Below are positions 1-10,171 of a DNA stretch of 64,000 bases, in pieces. Position 1 is the stretch's first letter, and every line of letters begins with the position of its first letter. The position numbers and the translations under genes were made by a program. The DNA is taken from contig NZ_JACHXK010000022.1 of NCBI RefSeq assembly GCF_014192105.1, positions 1 through 64,000 on the forward strand, written 5' to 3'. Source of the stretch: Paenibacillus phyllosphaerae (GTDB taxonomy: Bacteria; Bacillota; Bacilli; Paenibacillales; Paenibacillaceae). The notes below the pieces were generated by a model that saw only the letters and a list, made by a program, of their open reading frames with translations, searched no databases and had not been told where the DNA came from.

Positions 1-80
1 CCCGAACACGACCGTTAAGCCTTCCAGCGCCGATGGTACTTGGACCGCAGGGTCCTGGGAGAGTAGGACGTCGCCAAGCA
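1..80 (+). rRNA. rrf: 5S ribosomal RNA, 3' part
   Basis: The first 80 bases match the 3' two-thirds of a Bacillales 5S rRNA: the CCCGAACACG start of this piece, the GGTACTTGGACC/GGGTCCTGGGAGAGTAGGACG arm and the GCCAAGC end are all present. About 37 bases of the 5' end lie outside the window. It is followed at once by a strong terminator, so it closes an rRNA operon. Confidence 0.93.
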
Positions 81-85
81 CGAAT

Positions 86-118
86 GACCGACCACAGTAT
101 GTGGTCGGTCTTTTTGTT
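86..118 (+). terminator. rRNA operon terminator
   Basis: A perfect 10-bp stem (GACCGACCAC / GTGGTCGGTC) with loop AGTAT is followed by TTTTTGTTGTTTT. It lies 5 bases after the 5S rRNA. Confidence 0.93.
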
Positions 119-243
119 GTTTTAAACGAATTTTCCTGATGGGGCTATCACCATCTTTGACCTTCCTTGGTGGTATCTCCTTGACAACTTGGCCGTCATT
201 TACGTTCATACTACAGACCAATGTGAGCGGGAGGTGTACGTTT

Positions 244-1482
244 ATGCATCGTTCGGGAACAGTTCATTTCTCATTGTGTATTTTCCTGCTTGTCGCGGTT
301 TGCAGCGGATGTAGTGCGGTCAAGGCACGCGATGAGTCCGTTGCGCCGGAAGTTCAGCAAAGCCAACCTGCGGATATATTGAAGCCATCCGTGGATACGA
401 TGGTAAAGCAAAAGCAGACTCGCCTTGCGAGGACCAAGCTTAAGGCAACGCAGAGCAACAAGGCGGCCGTAACTACGCGACCTACAATGACGCAGCCCGT
501 TAGGGGCATATATGTCTCAGGATGGGTCGCAGGAGACAAGAAGCAAATGGCCAAGCTTGTTCGTCTTGTCGATCGTACGGACTTAAATACGATGGTCATT
601 GATGTGAAGAACGATTATGGCAATGTGACCTATCGCTCCCAAGTAGATGAGGTAAAAGCAATCGGCGCTGACGTCAATCCAGCTATTCCGAATATTAAGG
701 GGCTGCTTGCCCAACTTAAAGCAAAGAACATCTACACCATTGGCCGTGTCGTTGCATTCAAAGATCCTTACTATGCCAAGAAGCGGCCGACAATGGCGCT
801 GCAGAAGAAGACAGGCGGCGTATGGAAGGACAAGCAAGGAAACTTGTGGCTTGATCCCTACCAAGCAAAGGTGCGCAGTTATAATATCGCGATCGCCCGA
901 GAGGCGGCTGAGCTCGGATTCGATGAAATTCAATTCGACTATGTGCGGTTCCCGGATAACGGTGCCAAAGTCAACCGACAGGTTCGGTTTGCGCCAACCG
1001 GCGGTAAAAACAAACCGGCGATAATAGGCACTTTTTTGCAAGAGGCCAGACTTCAGGTACATCAGGCTGGTGCGAAGTTATCAGCGGACGTGTTCGGGCT
1101 TGTAACTTCCTCCAAGGATGATATGGGGATCGGGCAGACTTGGCGTTCCATTGCAAGCACGGTCGATGTTATTTCACCTATGACTTATCCATCTCATTAT
1201 TCTAGCGGAACATATGGCATCCATAATCCGGACTTATCGCCGGCAGCCATCATACGCCAAGCTATGGCCGATGCCAAGAAAGGCAATGCGACCTTAACTA
1301 CCATTGGATTGCAGCCTGCACAGATTCGCCCTTGGCTGCAGAGCTTCACGGCTACCTGGATTGAGCCTCATCAGCATTATGGCGCTAATCAGATTCAATC
1401 CCAAATCAATGCGGCCCGAAAGCAAGGCGTGACCCAATTCCTTCTATGGAACTCGGAATGCAAATACGATTATCGTTCTTAA
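244..1482 (+). CDS. Putative glycoside hydrolase, DUF4015 lipoprotein
   Basis: Protein of 412 residues starting at the ATG at 244 behind GGGAGGTG; an in-frame ATG at 139 has no ribosome binding site and would bury the signal peptide. Residues 1-25 form a lipoprotein signal with lipobox VCSGC, so it is probably anchored outside the membrane. The body, from RGIYVSGWVAG through the conserved IQFDYVRFPD strand to the WN(S)E C-terminus, is the DUF4015 TIM-barrel fold annotated as putative glycoside hydrolase. Substrate unknown. A TTGACA at 181-186 could be its -35 box, but no good -10 follows. No terminator is visible before guaB, which has its own promoter. Confidence 0.85.
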   Translation: MHRSGTVHFSLCIFLLVAVCSGCSAVKARDESVAPEVQQSQPADILKPSVDTMVKQKQTRLARTKLKATQSNKAAVTTRPTMTQPVRGIYVSGWVAGDKKQMAKLVRLVDRTDLNTMVIDVKNDYGNVTYRSQVDEVKAIGADVNPAIPNIKGLLAQLKAKNIYTIGRVVAFKDPYYAKKRPTMALQKKTGGVWKDKQGNLWLDPYQAKVRSYNIAIAREAAELGFDEIQFDYVRFPDNGAKVNRQVRFAPTGGKNKPAIIGTFLQEARLQVHQAGAKLSADVFGLVTSSKDDMGIGQTWRSIASTVDVISPMTYPSHYSSGTYGIHNPDLSPAAIIRQAMADAKKGNATLTTIGLQPAQIRPWLQSFTATWIEPHQHYGANQIQSQINAARKQGVTQFLLWNSECKYDYRS

Positions 1483-1512
1483 ATTCCTCATGAAACGGCG
1501 TTTGACCTTATC

Positions 1513-1541
1513 TTGACAGCCTATAACCCCTCTGCTAATAT
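1513..1541 (+). promoter_or_regulatory. SigA promoter of guaB
   Basis: TTGACA (1513-1518), 17-bp spacer, TAATAT (1536-1541): near-perfect housekeeping promoter about 65 bp before the guaB start. No purine riboswitch or other obvious leader structure lies between promoter and gene. Confidence 0.85.
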
Positions 1542-1591
1542 TGCAATAATATGCGTGAGAGGCAACAAATTTTAGAAGGATTTAATGCTAA

Positions 1592-3064
<1,473 letters not shown>

Positions 3065-3089
3065 GCAGGCAGGCGCTTCCTATAGAGAT

Positions 3090-3138
3090 AAGGCAGGGAG
3101 AGACAGAAGTGCTGTCGATTCCCTGCCTTGTCTTTTTT
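3090..3138 (+). terminator. guaB terminator
   Basis: Stem AAGGCAGGGA / TCCCTGCCTT with an approximately 20-base loop, followed by GTCTTTTTT, 25 bases after the guaB stop. Confidence 0.85.
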
Positions 3139-3202
3139 CATATAGGATGTGTGTGTTACAATAAATGACGTAAAAAAATTTCAAAGGAGAAGAGGAGATA
3201 CG

Positions 3203-4510
3203 TTGAAACGCAACCGAAAGCCGGTAAGTAAGTTGCCGGTCATTGCCGCAATGATGGCTGCTTGGCTGATCATGATGACACTGGGTTCCAGCACAGTAAT
3301 GGCAGCAGGAGAAAGTACGAACTCATCGAATACAAATTCGCTTGGAATTGATGCCGAGGCTGCAATATTGATTGACGCTGCGACCGGACAAGTATTATAT
3401 GAACTGAACGCAGACGAGATCCGCCCGCCGGCTAGTATGACGAAGCTGATGACCGAGTATATCGTGCTCGAGGAAATCAAGGCAGGCCGTCAGAATTGGG
3501 ATACGGTCGTTACGGCTTCGCTAGCGGCGGCTTCTACCCCTCCCGATGGCTCCCAGATCTATTTGGCAGAAGGCGATCAGCACCCGCTGAAGGACCTGTA
3601 CGTGGCGATGGCCGTAGGCTCGGCCAATGACGCGACGATCGCGCTGGCCGATCATATCGCAGGCAGCGAAGAAGCCTTTGTCGCTAAGATGAATGAAGCG
3701 GCCAAGAATCTTGGATTGACTACGGCCCATTTTACCAGTGCAACGGGGCTGCTCGACACGACGGTTATCTCTGCACGGGATTTGGCCAAATTCTCGAGAA
3801 TTCTGCTAGATTCACACCCAGAGTTTCTCGATTATTCGAAAATCTCGACCTATAAGTTCCGTGAACGCGATACAGATCCGATGGTGAACTGGAACTGGAT
3901 GCTGGAATCGCACAAGACGAATCCAGATACGCCAAGTATTGCTCAATTCTCTTACCCTGGCGTGGACGGCATGAAAACCGGTTATATTAGTGCGGCGGGA
4001 TACTGCTTCGCAGGTACGGCGAAACAAGGCGATCTGCGACTGATCTCCGTCGTTATGGGCACCGATTCGAAGGAAGCCCGTTTCCGCGAGACGGCGAAAC
4101 TGTATAACTACGGCTTCAGCAATTTCGAACACAAAACGGTGGTTGAACCGAAAACCGTCGTAAAAGACGCGGAAACGGTCAAAATAAGCAAAGGCAAAGC
4201 GACTACCGTACCGGTGGTTACGAAAACCGACGTTACGTTCCTCGTGAAGAAAGGCGCCGAACCTCAGATCGAGCAAAAGAATCTGACGCTGATGTCGGAA
4301 GACGAGCTCGTCGCGCCGATCACGAAGGAGCAGAAGGTCGGAACCGTTACGTATGCATACAAAGATCCAAGCACCGGACAGTCGGTGGAGCAGACGGTGG
4401 ACCTGATCGCGACTGAAGATGTGAGCAAGGCAGGCTGGTTCCGCCTGATGATGCGCGGTATTGGCGATTTCTTTAGCGGCTTGTTCCAAGGTATCGTCGA
4501 TCTGTTTTAA
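3203..4510 (+). CDS. dacA: D-alanyl-D-alanine carboxypeptidase (PBP5 type)
   Basis: Protein of 435 residues. It trims the terminal D-Ala from peptidoglycan pentapeptides outside the membrane. A TTG start at 3203 behind GGAGAAGAGGAG is preferred over the in-frame ATG at 3149, which lacks a ribosome binding site. Residues 1-35 are a signal peptide (KRNRK then a hydrophobic stretch ending VMAAG). The three serine-protease-fold motifs are complete: SMTK with nucleophile Ser78, SAN at 140-142, and KTG at 258-260. The C-terminal PBP5_C beta domain (about 320-410) is followed by a probable amphipathic membrane anchor ending FFSGLFQGIVDLF. Confidence 0.96.
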   Translation: MKRNRKPVSKLPVIAAMMAAWLIMMTLGSSTVMAAGESTNSSNTNSLGIDAEAAILIDAATGQVLYELNADEIRPPASMTKLMTEYIVLEEIKAGRQNWDTVVTASLAAASTPPDGSQIYLAEGDQHPLKDLYVAMAVGSANDATIALADHIAGSEEAFVAKMNEAAKNLGLTTAHFTSATGLLDTTVISARDLAKFSRILLDSHPEFLDYSKISTYKFRERDTDPMVNWNWMLESHKTNPDTPSIAQFSYPGVDGMKTGYISAAGYCFAGTAKQGDLRLISVVMGTDSKEARFRETAKLYNYGFSNFEHKTVVEPKTVVKDAETVKISKGKATTVPVVTKTDVTFLVKKGAEPQIEQKNLTLMSEDELVAPITKEQKVGTVTYAYKDPSTGQSVEQTVDLIATEDVSKAGWFRLMMRGIGDFFSGLFQGIVDLF

Positions 4511-4537
4511 TGGCAACTGATTTGGTATGAATAATGG

Positions 4538-4566
4538 TTGTCGATTCCGACAGTATGCTGTAAAAT
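4538..4566 (+). promoter_or_regulatory. Promoter of pdxST
   Basis: TTGTCG (4538-4543), 17-bp spacer, TAAAAT (4561-4566), about 50 bp before the pdxS start. Confidence 0.6.
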
Positions 4567-4618
4567 TATTGGTTAGAATTAGTACGGCATTTTGTTAAAT
4601 TACGGGAGGCTTTCAACA

Positions 4619-5500
4619 ATGGAAACAGGTACTTCGCGCGTCAAACGCGGCATGGCTGAGATGCAAAAAGGCGGCGTCATCATGGACGTCATGAATGCAG
4701 AGCAAGCGAAAATCGCGGAAGCGGCAGGCGCAACGGCAGTAATGGCGCTTGAGCGCGTTCCTTCGGATATCCGTGCAGCAGGCGGCGTAGCTCGTATGGC
4801 TGACCCGACCGTTCTGGAAGAGGTAATGAAAGTTACTTCGATTCCGGTCATGGCAAAAGCACGGATCGGCCACTTTGTAGAAGCGAAAGTGCTCGAGGCA
4901 CTGGGCGCAGACTACATCGATGAGAGCGAAGTGCTTACACCAGCGGACGAAGTGTATCACATCGACAAGCGCGATTTCACGGTTCCATTCGTTTGTGGCG
5001 CTAAAGACCTTGGCGAAGCACTCCGTCGTATTCAAGAAGGCGCAGCAATGCTTCGTACCAAAGGCGAGCCGGGAACAGGCAACATCGTCGAGGCTGTTCG
5101 CCATATGCGTATCATCAACGGCCAGATCCGTAAAGTACAAAACCTGTCGAAGGACGAGCTGTACCATGAAGCGAAGACACTGGGCGTACCTTACGAACTG
5201 CTGCTCGGCGTACATGAGTCCGGCAAACTGCCGGTCGTTAACTTCGCGGCAGGCGGCGTAGCTACACCATCCGACGCGGCGCTGATGATGCACCTGGGCG
5301 CTGACGGCGTATTCGTAGGCTCCGGTATCTTCAAATCCGAGTACCCGGAGAAGTTCGCTCGTGCCATTGTTGAAGCGACTACGCACTACCAAGATTACAA
5401 GCTGATCGCCGAAGTTTCGAAAAACCTGGGCACACCGATGAAAGGTATCGAAATTTCCAAGCTGGACGCTTCGCAGCGCATGCAGGACCGCGGCTGGTAA
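4619..5500 (+). CDS. pdxS: Pyridoxal 5'-phosphate synthase subunit PdxS
   Basis: Protein of 293 residues. It makes PLP from ribose 5-phosphate, glyceraldehyde 3-phosphate and ammonia in the DXP-independent route. Start ATG 4619 behind GGGAGG; an in-frame ATG at 4592 would add nine residues without a ribosome binding site. Lys80 (VMAKARIGH) and Lys148 (RTKGEPGTG) are the equivalents of the two Schiff-base lysines known as K81 and K149 in Bacillus. Family conservation is very high throughout. It forms an operon with pdxT, whose product supplies the ammonia. Confidence 0.98.
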   Translation: METGTSRVKRGMAEMQKGGVIMDVMNAEQAKIAEAAGATAVMALERVPSDIRAAGGVARMADPTVLEEVMKVTSIPVMAKARIGHFVEAKVLEALGADYIDESEVLTPADEVYHIDKRDFTVPFVCGAKDLGEALRRIQEGAAMLRTKGEPGTGNIVEAVRHMRIINGQIRKVQNLSKDELYHEAKTLGVPYELLLGVHESGKLPVVNFAAGGVATPSDAALMMHLGADGVFVGSGIFKSEYPEKFARAIVEATTHYQDYKLIAEVSKNLGTPMKGIEISKLDASQRMQDRGW

Positions 5501-5543
5501 GAAACGTTAGACCTTTGAAGTATGAAGAAAGAAGGCGTTACGA

Positions 5544-6131
5544 ATGAAGATTGGCGTTTTGGCGCTTCAAGGCGCTGTGGCAGAGCATATCCGGAGCATT
5601 GAGGCAGCGGGCGGACAAGGTGTAGCGATCAAGCGCACGGAAGAGCTGGCAGAGCTGGATGGCTTGATCATTCCAGGCGGCGAGAGCACGACGATCGGGA
5701 AGCTGATGCGCAAGTACGGCTTCATCGATGCGATCCGCAACTTCTCCGCACAAGGCAAACCGATCTTCGGTACGTGCGCGGGCTTGATCGTGCTTGCCGA
5801 CCGCATTGACGGCCAAGAAGAAGCGCATCTGGGGCTGATGGATATGACCGTTGCCCGCAATGCGTTCGGCCGTCAACGGGAGAGCTTCGAGACCGACTTG
5901 CCGGTTAAAGGCATTGAGGAGCCGGTGCGGGCCGTATTCATCCGTGCGCCGCTCATCAAGGAAGTTGGTTCATCCGTGGACGTCTTGTCCACCTATAAGG
6001 ATGAGATCGTAACGGCACGTCAAGGGCATCTCTTGGCGTCCTCGTACCACCCGGAATTGACCGATGACTACTCGCTTCATGCTTATTTTCTGAAGATGGC
6101 TGAAGAAGCGGCAGCAGCGGCCAGCCGGTAA
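5544..6131 (+). CDS. pdxT: Pyridoxal 5'-phosphate synthase glutaminase PdxT
   Basis: Protein of 195 residues, class I glutaminase partner of PdxS. The catalytic triad is visible: Cys78 in GTCAGL, His169 and Glu171 in SSYHPEL. The oxyanion-loop PGGEST motif lies near residue 45. It starts 43 bp after pdxS with a weak ribosome binding site (GAAGGCG), and ends the unit at a strong terminator. Confidence 0.97.
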   Translation: MKIGVLALQGAVAEHIRSIEAAGGQGVAIKRTEELAELDGLIIPGGESTTIGKLMRKYGFIDAIRNFSAQGKPIFGTCAGLIVLADRIDGQEEAHLGLMDMTVARNAFGRQRESFETDLPVKGIEEPVRAVFIRAPLIKEVGSSVDVLSTYKDEIVTARQGHLLASSYHPELTDDYSLHAYFLKMAEEAAAAASR

Positions 6132-6137
6132 GAGATA

Positions 6138-6164
6138 AAGACTGCGGATGACGCAGTCTTTTTT
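6138..6164 (+). terminator. pdxST terminator
   Basis: Stem AAGACTGCG / CGCAGTCTT with loop GATGA, followed by TTTT. Confidence 0.88.
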
Positions 6165-6317
6165 CACGTAGCGCTCGAAATACACTGCCCAAGCGGCATG
6201 AGCTTGCGGCAGGTTCGCAGGTATATCCGTTCAGCATATGCGTTAATGCTTAATGTAGGGGCGCACATGCAGGAATGATCCGAATATGTACATAGTATAG
6301 AGAGGGGCTCGCCTTTC

Positions 6318-7598
6318 GTGTTGGATGTTAAATTGCTTAGGAATGAGTTTGAGAAAGTAGAGAACGCTGTCCGCAATCGGGGCAAGTCACTCGATCTGAT
6401 CGCCGGTTTCCCTGCGCTCGATACGAAGCGCAGAGAGCTGATCCAAGAGTCGGAGTTGCTGAAAAGCCGCCGTAATACGGTATCGCAAGAAGTGGCGAAG
6501 ATGAAGAAGAGCGGAGAGAACGCCGACGCGCTTATCGTGGAGATGCGCGAAGTAGGCGATCGGATCAAGGAGCTTGACGAAGAGCTTCGCGTACTGGACG
6601 AAGAGGTAGACGCACTGACATTGGCGATCCCGAACCTGCCGCATGAGTCGGTTCCGGTCGGCGCTTCGGAAGAAGACAATGTGGAGATTCGCCGCGTCGG
6701 CGAGGTGCGTGCGTTTGATTTTGAGCCTAAGGCACATTGGGACGTAGCCCAGCAGCTTGGCATTCTCGATTTCGAATCGGCCGCTAAGGTAACGGGTTCC
6801 CGTTTCGTGTTCTACAAAGGGCTAGGCGCTCGTCTGGAGCGTGCGCTGATCAGCTTCATGATGGATCTGCACAGCGATAAGCACGGCTATGAAGAGGTGC
6901 TGCCGCCGTATATCGTTAACCGCGATAGCCTTATCGGTACCGGCCAGCTGCCGAAGTTCGAAGAGGATCTGTTCAAGCTTGCCGATTCGGACTATTATCT
7001 GATCCCGACAGCTGAAGTGCCGGTAACGAATATCCACCGTGAAGAGATCCTCGATAGCTCGGATCTGCCGAAGCATTATGTCGCTTATAGCGCTTGCTTC
7101 CGTTCGGAGGCCGGATCGGCCGGCCGCGATACGCGCGGTCTTATCCGCCAGCACCAATTCAACAAAGTCGAATTGGTCAAGCTGTGCAAGCCGGAGGACT
7201 CGTATGAAGAGCTCGAGAAGATGACGCAGAACGCCGAGAAGGTCATGCAGCTGCTCGGATTGCCATACCGTGTTCTTGCGCTCTGCACGGGCGATATGGG
7301 CTTCTCAGCAGCAAAGACCTACGACCTTGAAGTCTGGATCCCAAGCGGCGGCACGTACCGTGAAATCTCCTCGTGTTCGAACGTGGAAGACTTCCAGGCG
7401 CGCCGTGCAGCGATCCGGTTCCGCCGCGAGCCGAAGAGCAAGCCGGAGTTCGTGCATACGCTGAACGGTTCGGGTCTTGCAGTCGGCCGTACGCTTGCTG
7501 CGATTCTGGAGAACTACCAACAGGCCGATGGCTCGGTTATCGTACCGGAAGCGCTCCGTCCTTACATGGGCGGGGTTGAAGTGATCTCGGCCAAATAG
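6318..7598 (+). CDS. serS: Seryl-tRNA synthetase
   Basis: Protein of 426 residues, class II aminoacyl-tRNA synthetase that charges tRNA-Ser. GTG start at 6318 behind GAGGGG; the N-terminus MLDVKLLR is that of the family. An N-terminal coiled-coil arm (about 30-100) that grips the long variable arm of tRNA-Ser is followed by the catalytic domain with class II motif 2 ([17 protein letters not shown]) and motif 3 ([15 protein letters not shown]). No T-box leader was found in the 150 bp upstream. A tRNA-Ser gene follows directly. Confidence 0.98.
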   Translation: MLDVKLLRNEFEKVENAVRNRGKSLDLIAGFPALDTKRRELIQESELLKSRRNTVSQEVAKMKKSGENADALIVEMREVGDRIKELDEELRVLDEEVDALTLAIPNLPHESVPVGASEEDNVEIRRVGEVRAFDFEPKAHWDVAQQLGILDFESAAKVTGSRFVFYKGLGARLERALISFMMDLHSDKHGYEEVLPPYIVNRDSLIGTGQLPKFEEDLFKLADSDYYLIPTAEVPVTNIHREEILDSSDLPKHYVAYSACFRSEAGSAGRDTRGLIRQHQFNKVELVKLCKPEDSYEELEKMTQNAEKVMQLLGLPYRVLALCTGDMGFSAAKTYDLEVWIPSGGTYREISSCSNVEDFQARRAAIRFRREPKSKPEFVHTLNGSGLAVGRTLAAILENYQQADGSVIVPEALRPYMGGVEVISAK

Positions 7599-7636
7599 GA
7601 AGAGATACAAAATTGTTGCACAGGTCAAAAATGGAG

Positions 7637-7666
7637 TTGCTATTCGTTTTTGGCCTGTGGTACAAT
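7637..7666 (+). promoter_or_regulatory. Promoter of tRNA-Ser
   Basis: TTGCTA (7637-7642), 18-bp spacer, TACAAT (7661-7666), 43 bp before the mature tRNA. It overlaps an inverted repeat (CACAGGTCAAAAA / TTTTTGGCCTGTG, 7619-7658) that may also end serS transcription. Confidence 0.65.
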
Positions 7667-7708
7667 TCTTTTTGTCCCCTTCAGTAATAGGAAGCGGGTT
7701 TCATATGT

Positions 7709-7797
7709 GGAGAGGTACCGAAGCGGTCATAACGGGGCGGTCTTGAAAACCGTTAGAGCGCAAGCTCACGTGGGTTCGAGTCCCACCCTCTCCGCCA
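7709..7797 (+). tRNA. tRNA-Ser(UGA)
   Basis: An 89-base class II tRNA with acceptor stem GGAGAGG / CCTCTCC, anticodon loop CTTGAAA (anticodon TGA at 7744-7746), long variable arm, GGTTCGAGTCC T-arm and encoded CCA. It reads UCN serine codons and lies next to serS. Confidence 0.96.
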
Positions 7798-7812
7798 GTT
7801 TATGTATACGAC

Positions 7813-7841
7813 ACGCCTTGGCTGATGCCAAGGCGTTTTTT
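7813..7841 (+). terminator. tRNA-Ser terminator
   Basis: Perfect 9-bp stem ACGCCTTGG / CCAAGGCGT, loop CTGATG, then TTTTT. Confidence 0.9.
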
Positions 7842-7997
7842 GCATGCTTAAATGCACGTTGATGTAGATTTTGGGGCGGAAAATGGACCGGATAATCAGC
7901 ATGGACCATGCAATTTTGTCCAGTTGCAAGAGCGTTCTAGGCAAGTATAAGAAGGGCATCGCCTCCACATATTATCGGCATGGAGGTGGGAAGCACG

Positions 7998-8345
7998 ATG
8001 ACCAACAAGGATCAGATTGGTATTGATCAACAGCAGCTTGTAGAGGCTTGGCAGCGTACGTTGCCAACGACAATAAAAGAAGGTGATCGGGCAACCGTCC
8101 AGGCGGACGAGGCCGATCCCAAAGCGATTCGCATTACCATTGAGGCTGCCGGCCACACCATGTACAGCTTTGATTTCAAAGTGACGTATGTAGACAGCCG
8201 TGAAGTCCGGACCGAGCTGGTTGATGCAGAGCGGGACGATCGCTCCATCGATGAGCGCGGCGCCATTCCGCAGCAGCTCGTACAAGATTATACGCGTCAT
8301 ATTCATGAGTGCGCACAGGCGCTTCATGGGCTGACGCATGCGTAA
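7998..8345 (+). CDS. Hypothetical protein, 115 residues
   Basis: Starts at ATG 7998 with GGAGGTGGG ten bases upstream; the in-frame ATG at 7980 overlaps that ribosome binding site and is rejected. It is an acidic soluble protein without signal peptide or membrane segment, with beta-strand-rich middle (KAIRITIEAAGHTMYSFDFKVTYVD is typical alternating pattern). The family was not recognised. It precedes two very small spore-type genes with short gaps, so it may belong to the same sporulation-linked unit. Confidence 0.75.
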   Translation: MTNKDQIGIDQQQLVEAWQRTLPTTIKEGDRATVQADEADPKAIRITIEAAGHTMYSFDFKVTYVDSREVRTELVDAERDDRSIDERGAIPQQLVQDYTRHIHECAQALHGLTHA

Positions 8346-8380
8346 AAGTTATCACGCGTAACAGGAAAGGGTGAATGACG

Positions 8381-8557
8381 ATGTCGAAGGCAAAAGGAAC
8401 GGCGGACAAGAACTTGAGCAATGTCGTCGCCGAGCTGGAGCATAACCCGGTGAACAGTCATCAGGCGCAGCAGCTGAACCAAGATCAGAACGATCGTCGC
8501 CACCAGGACGCGCTCAATCATGACGAGCCGACTGATCTGCAAAACCAACGTAGCTAA
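8381..8557 (+). CDS. Small hydrophilic protein, 58 residues
   Basis: Starts at ATG 8381, nine bases after AAAGGG (an ATG at 8375 is only three bases away from it). The sequence is highly charged and rich in Asn, Gln and His (QAQQLNQDQNDRRHQD), has no hydrophobic core and is probably disordered. Together with its position just upstream of an SspP-like gene this suggests a spore-core or coat small protein, but no family was recognised. Confidence 0.6.
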   Translation: MSKAKGTADKNLSNVVAELEHNPVNSHQAQQLNQDQNDRRHQDALNHDEPTDLQNQRS

Positions 8558-8582
8558 ACGATAACGAAGGAGCGATGCGAAG

Positions 8583-8738
8583 ATGGGCAAGCCGCGTTCA
8601 GTACCTGTTCCAGGCGCCGATAACGGCCAGCATGGACGCAAGCAGCATTCGGATCAACGCGAAGGACAAGAGCCGTTGTCCGGCTCGAAGAAGACGAAGA
8701 ACGAGAACCACTCCCGCCACAATAACGGCGAAGGTTAA
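8583..8738 (+). CDS. sspP: Small acid-soluble spore protein P-like
   Basis: A 51-residue gene too short for many callers. ATG at 8583 with AAGGAGCG upstream. The C-terminal half contains GQEPLSGSKKTKNENHSR, which closely matches the SspP (CotL) signature GQPEPLSGSKKVKNRNHTR of Bacillus. Members are made in the forespore and packaged in the spore core. The protein is very hydrophilic, as expected. It ends 40 bp before a terminator. Confidence 0.75.
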   Translation: MGKPRSVPVPGADNGQHGRKQHSDQREGQEPLSGSKKTKNENHSRHNNGEG

Positions 8739-8778
8739 CGACAACCGCGCCGCTGTTTCAGGCGGCCGTTCATGAATG

Positions 8779-8819
8779 AAGCCTCTGTTCTCCTCTACGA
8801 AGGGGACAGGGGCTTTTTT
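8779..8819 (+). terminator. Terminator after the sspP-like gene
   Basis: Stem AAGCCTCTGT / ACAGGGGCTT (one G-T pair) followed by TTTTT. Confidence 0.75.
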
Positions 8820-8921
8820 CGCGGGGAGGCGATATAATTGGGGCAGGCTAAGAATAACATCATAACAACGTTTGGAAGCGGGCAGGACGGTGTTGAAAAT
8901 AAAGGTTAAGGAGGGATACCT

Positions 8922-10013
8922 ATACGTACACGTAAGCATCTGCCGTCATTCGTTATGCTCATTGCCGCTCTAATGCTGCTGATTACCGGATGCAGTTCGG
9001 ATTCATCTCCCAAGGAAGCACTGGTCTCCGCCCTTAATCAAATGCAGGAGGCGAAGTCGTACAGCGTAAAAGGGACGCTGAACATCGACGAGCTCAAGGT
9101 GCCTGCAGATTCGCCCACGACTGGAGCGAACGGGCAGATGGCCGCCATGATCCTTCAGCTGCTGCAAGGGGCAACGATCGCTTACACGGGGAACGTACAG
9201 GCAGAGCCAGCCCGTTCGGAGCTGACGCTCGATATTAAGCTGAACAACCCGATGCTGCCGATGGACATTCGGCTTCCAATAATCGTTACGAAGGAGAAGG
9301 CATGGCTGAAGCTATCCCAAGTGCCGCTCTTGTCTCTGCCGGACAATATGGCTGAGCAATGGTTCGAGATCGATCTGGCGGCGATGGCCAAAGAACAAGC
9401 GAACTCAGCCGAGGCATTGGATGCACGCGGCATGCAGCAGATGATTCAGGAGCTGACCGGGATTGTCGTTAAGGCCTATGAAGGAGACGATTACTTTACG
9501 GCGGAGAAGGCCGAATCGTTACCGAATCTGCCGAGTGACGTGCAACCCGATCAGGTAGTGCGATTCGAGGTGACGCCGGCGAACGGCAAGGCGGCGATCG
9601 ATACGTTCGCCAGCGACGTGCTGCCGCAATGGGTGGATGTGCTGCTGGAGAAAGAGGCGTATCGCAAGATGCTGCAGCTCGACGAGGCGCAGCTGGAGCG
9701 GGTGAAAGCGAATCTTGCGGAGGAAGGGGCGGATTCGCTGCAAGCACAGCTGAAGAACAATGTGACGACGGATGAATTAAGTCTGACTGGTGCCATCAAG
9801 GACGATTACCTTGTCTATCAGGAACTGGTCATGAAGCTGGCTTATCAAGACAAGACTTCCGGCACCGGTACTCTAAGTCGAATCGGACTGCGTTCTGCCG
9901 CAACCTACGAGCATATTAACGAGGCGTTGCAGTTCGAATACGACCTTCCAACAGAGGCGATACCGCTGGAGAAGCTCGCCGAGCAATTGAATATCGGGAT
10001 GAGTGCACCGTGA
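8922..10013 (+). CDS. Lipoprotein of the DUF6612-like type, probable ATA start
   Basis: Secreted lipoprotein of about 363 residues; lipobox LITGC followed by Ser-Ser. The only in-frame ATG (8955) lies inside the signal peptide, lacks a ribosome binding site and gives no charged n-region. The strong AAGGAGGG at 8908-8915 instead points to an ATA codon at 8922, giving an ideal N-terminus (RTRKH, hydrophobic core, TGC). The body resembles the LppX-like fold of Gram-positive DUF6612 lipoproteins (EALVSALNQMQEAKSYSVKG near the start). Function unknown. A conventional caller would place the start at 8955. Confidence 0.75.
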   Translation: MRTRKHLPSFVMLIAALMLLITGCSSDSSPKEALVSALNQMQEAKSYSVKGTLNIDELKVPADSPTTGANGQMAAMILQLLQGATIAYTGNVQAEPARSELTLDIKLNNPMLPMDIRLPIIVTKEKAWLKLSQVPLLSLPDNMAEQWFEIDLAAMAKEQANSAEALDARGMQQMIQELTGIVVKAYEGDDYFTAEKAESLPNLPSDVQPDQVVRFEVTPANGKAAIDTFASDVLPQWVDVLLEKEAYRKMLQLDEAQLERVKANLAEEGADSLQAQLKNNVTTDELSLTGAIKDDYLVYQELVMKLAYQDKTSGTGTLSRIGLRSAATYEHINEALQFEYDLPTEAIPLEKLAEQLNIGMSAP

Positions 10014-10024
10014 GTGCATGAGCG

Positions 10025-10049
10025 AGAGCCGCGATTAAGCGGCTCTTTG
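10025..10049 (+). terminator. Lipoprotein gene terminator
   Basis: Perfect 8-bp stem AGAGCCGC / GCGGCTCT followed by TTGT; short T-run. Confidence 0.65.
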
Positions 10050-10171
10050 TGCTGGGCGAGTATCCCTTAAGGGGGCAGCGTAAAATAGGTGACTGGCTAG
10101 TTCGTACCTCCCCGGGCATGCGTATATTGATGATGAATGACCACATCGAGTAGAGAAGGGGTTGACCGTTC

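Noticed and set aside
139-243. Upstream extension of the DUF4015 lipoprotein gene
   Set aside because: It would bury the lipoprotein signal peptide and lacks a ribosome binding site; the ATG at 244 has a strong one.
6165-6317. T-box leader before serS
   Set aside because: No T-box sequence (TGGNACCGCG-like), specifier loop or terminator could be found.
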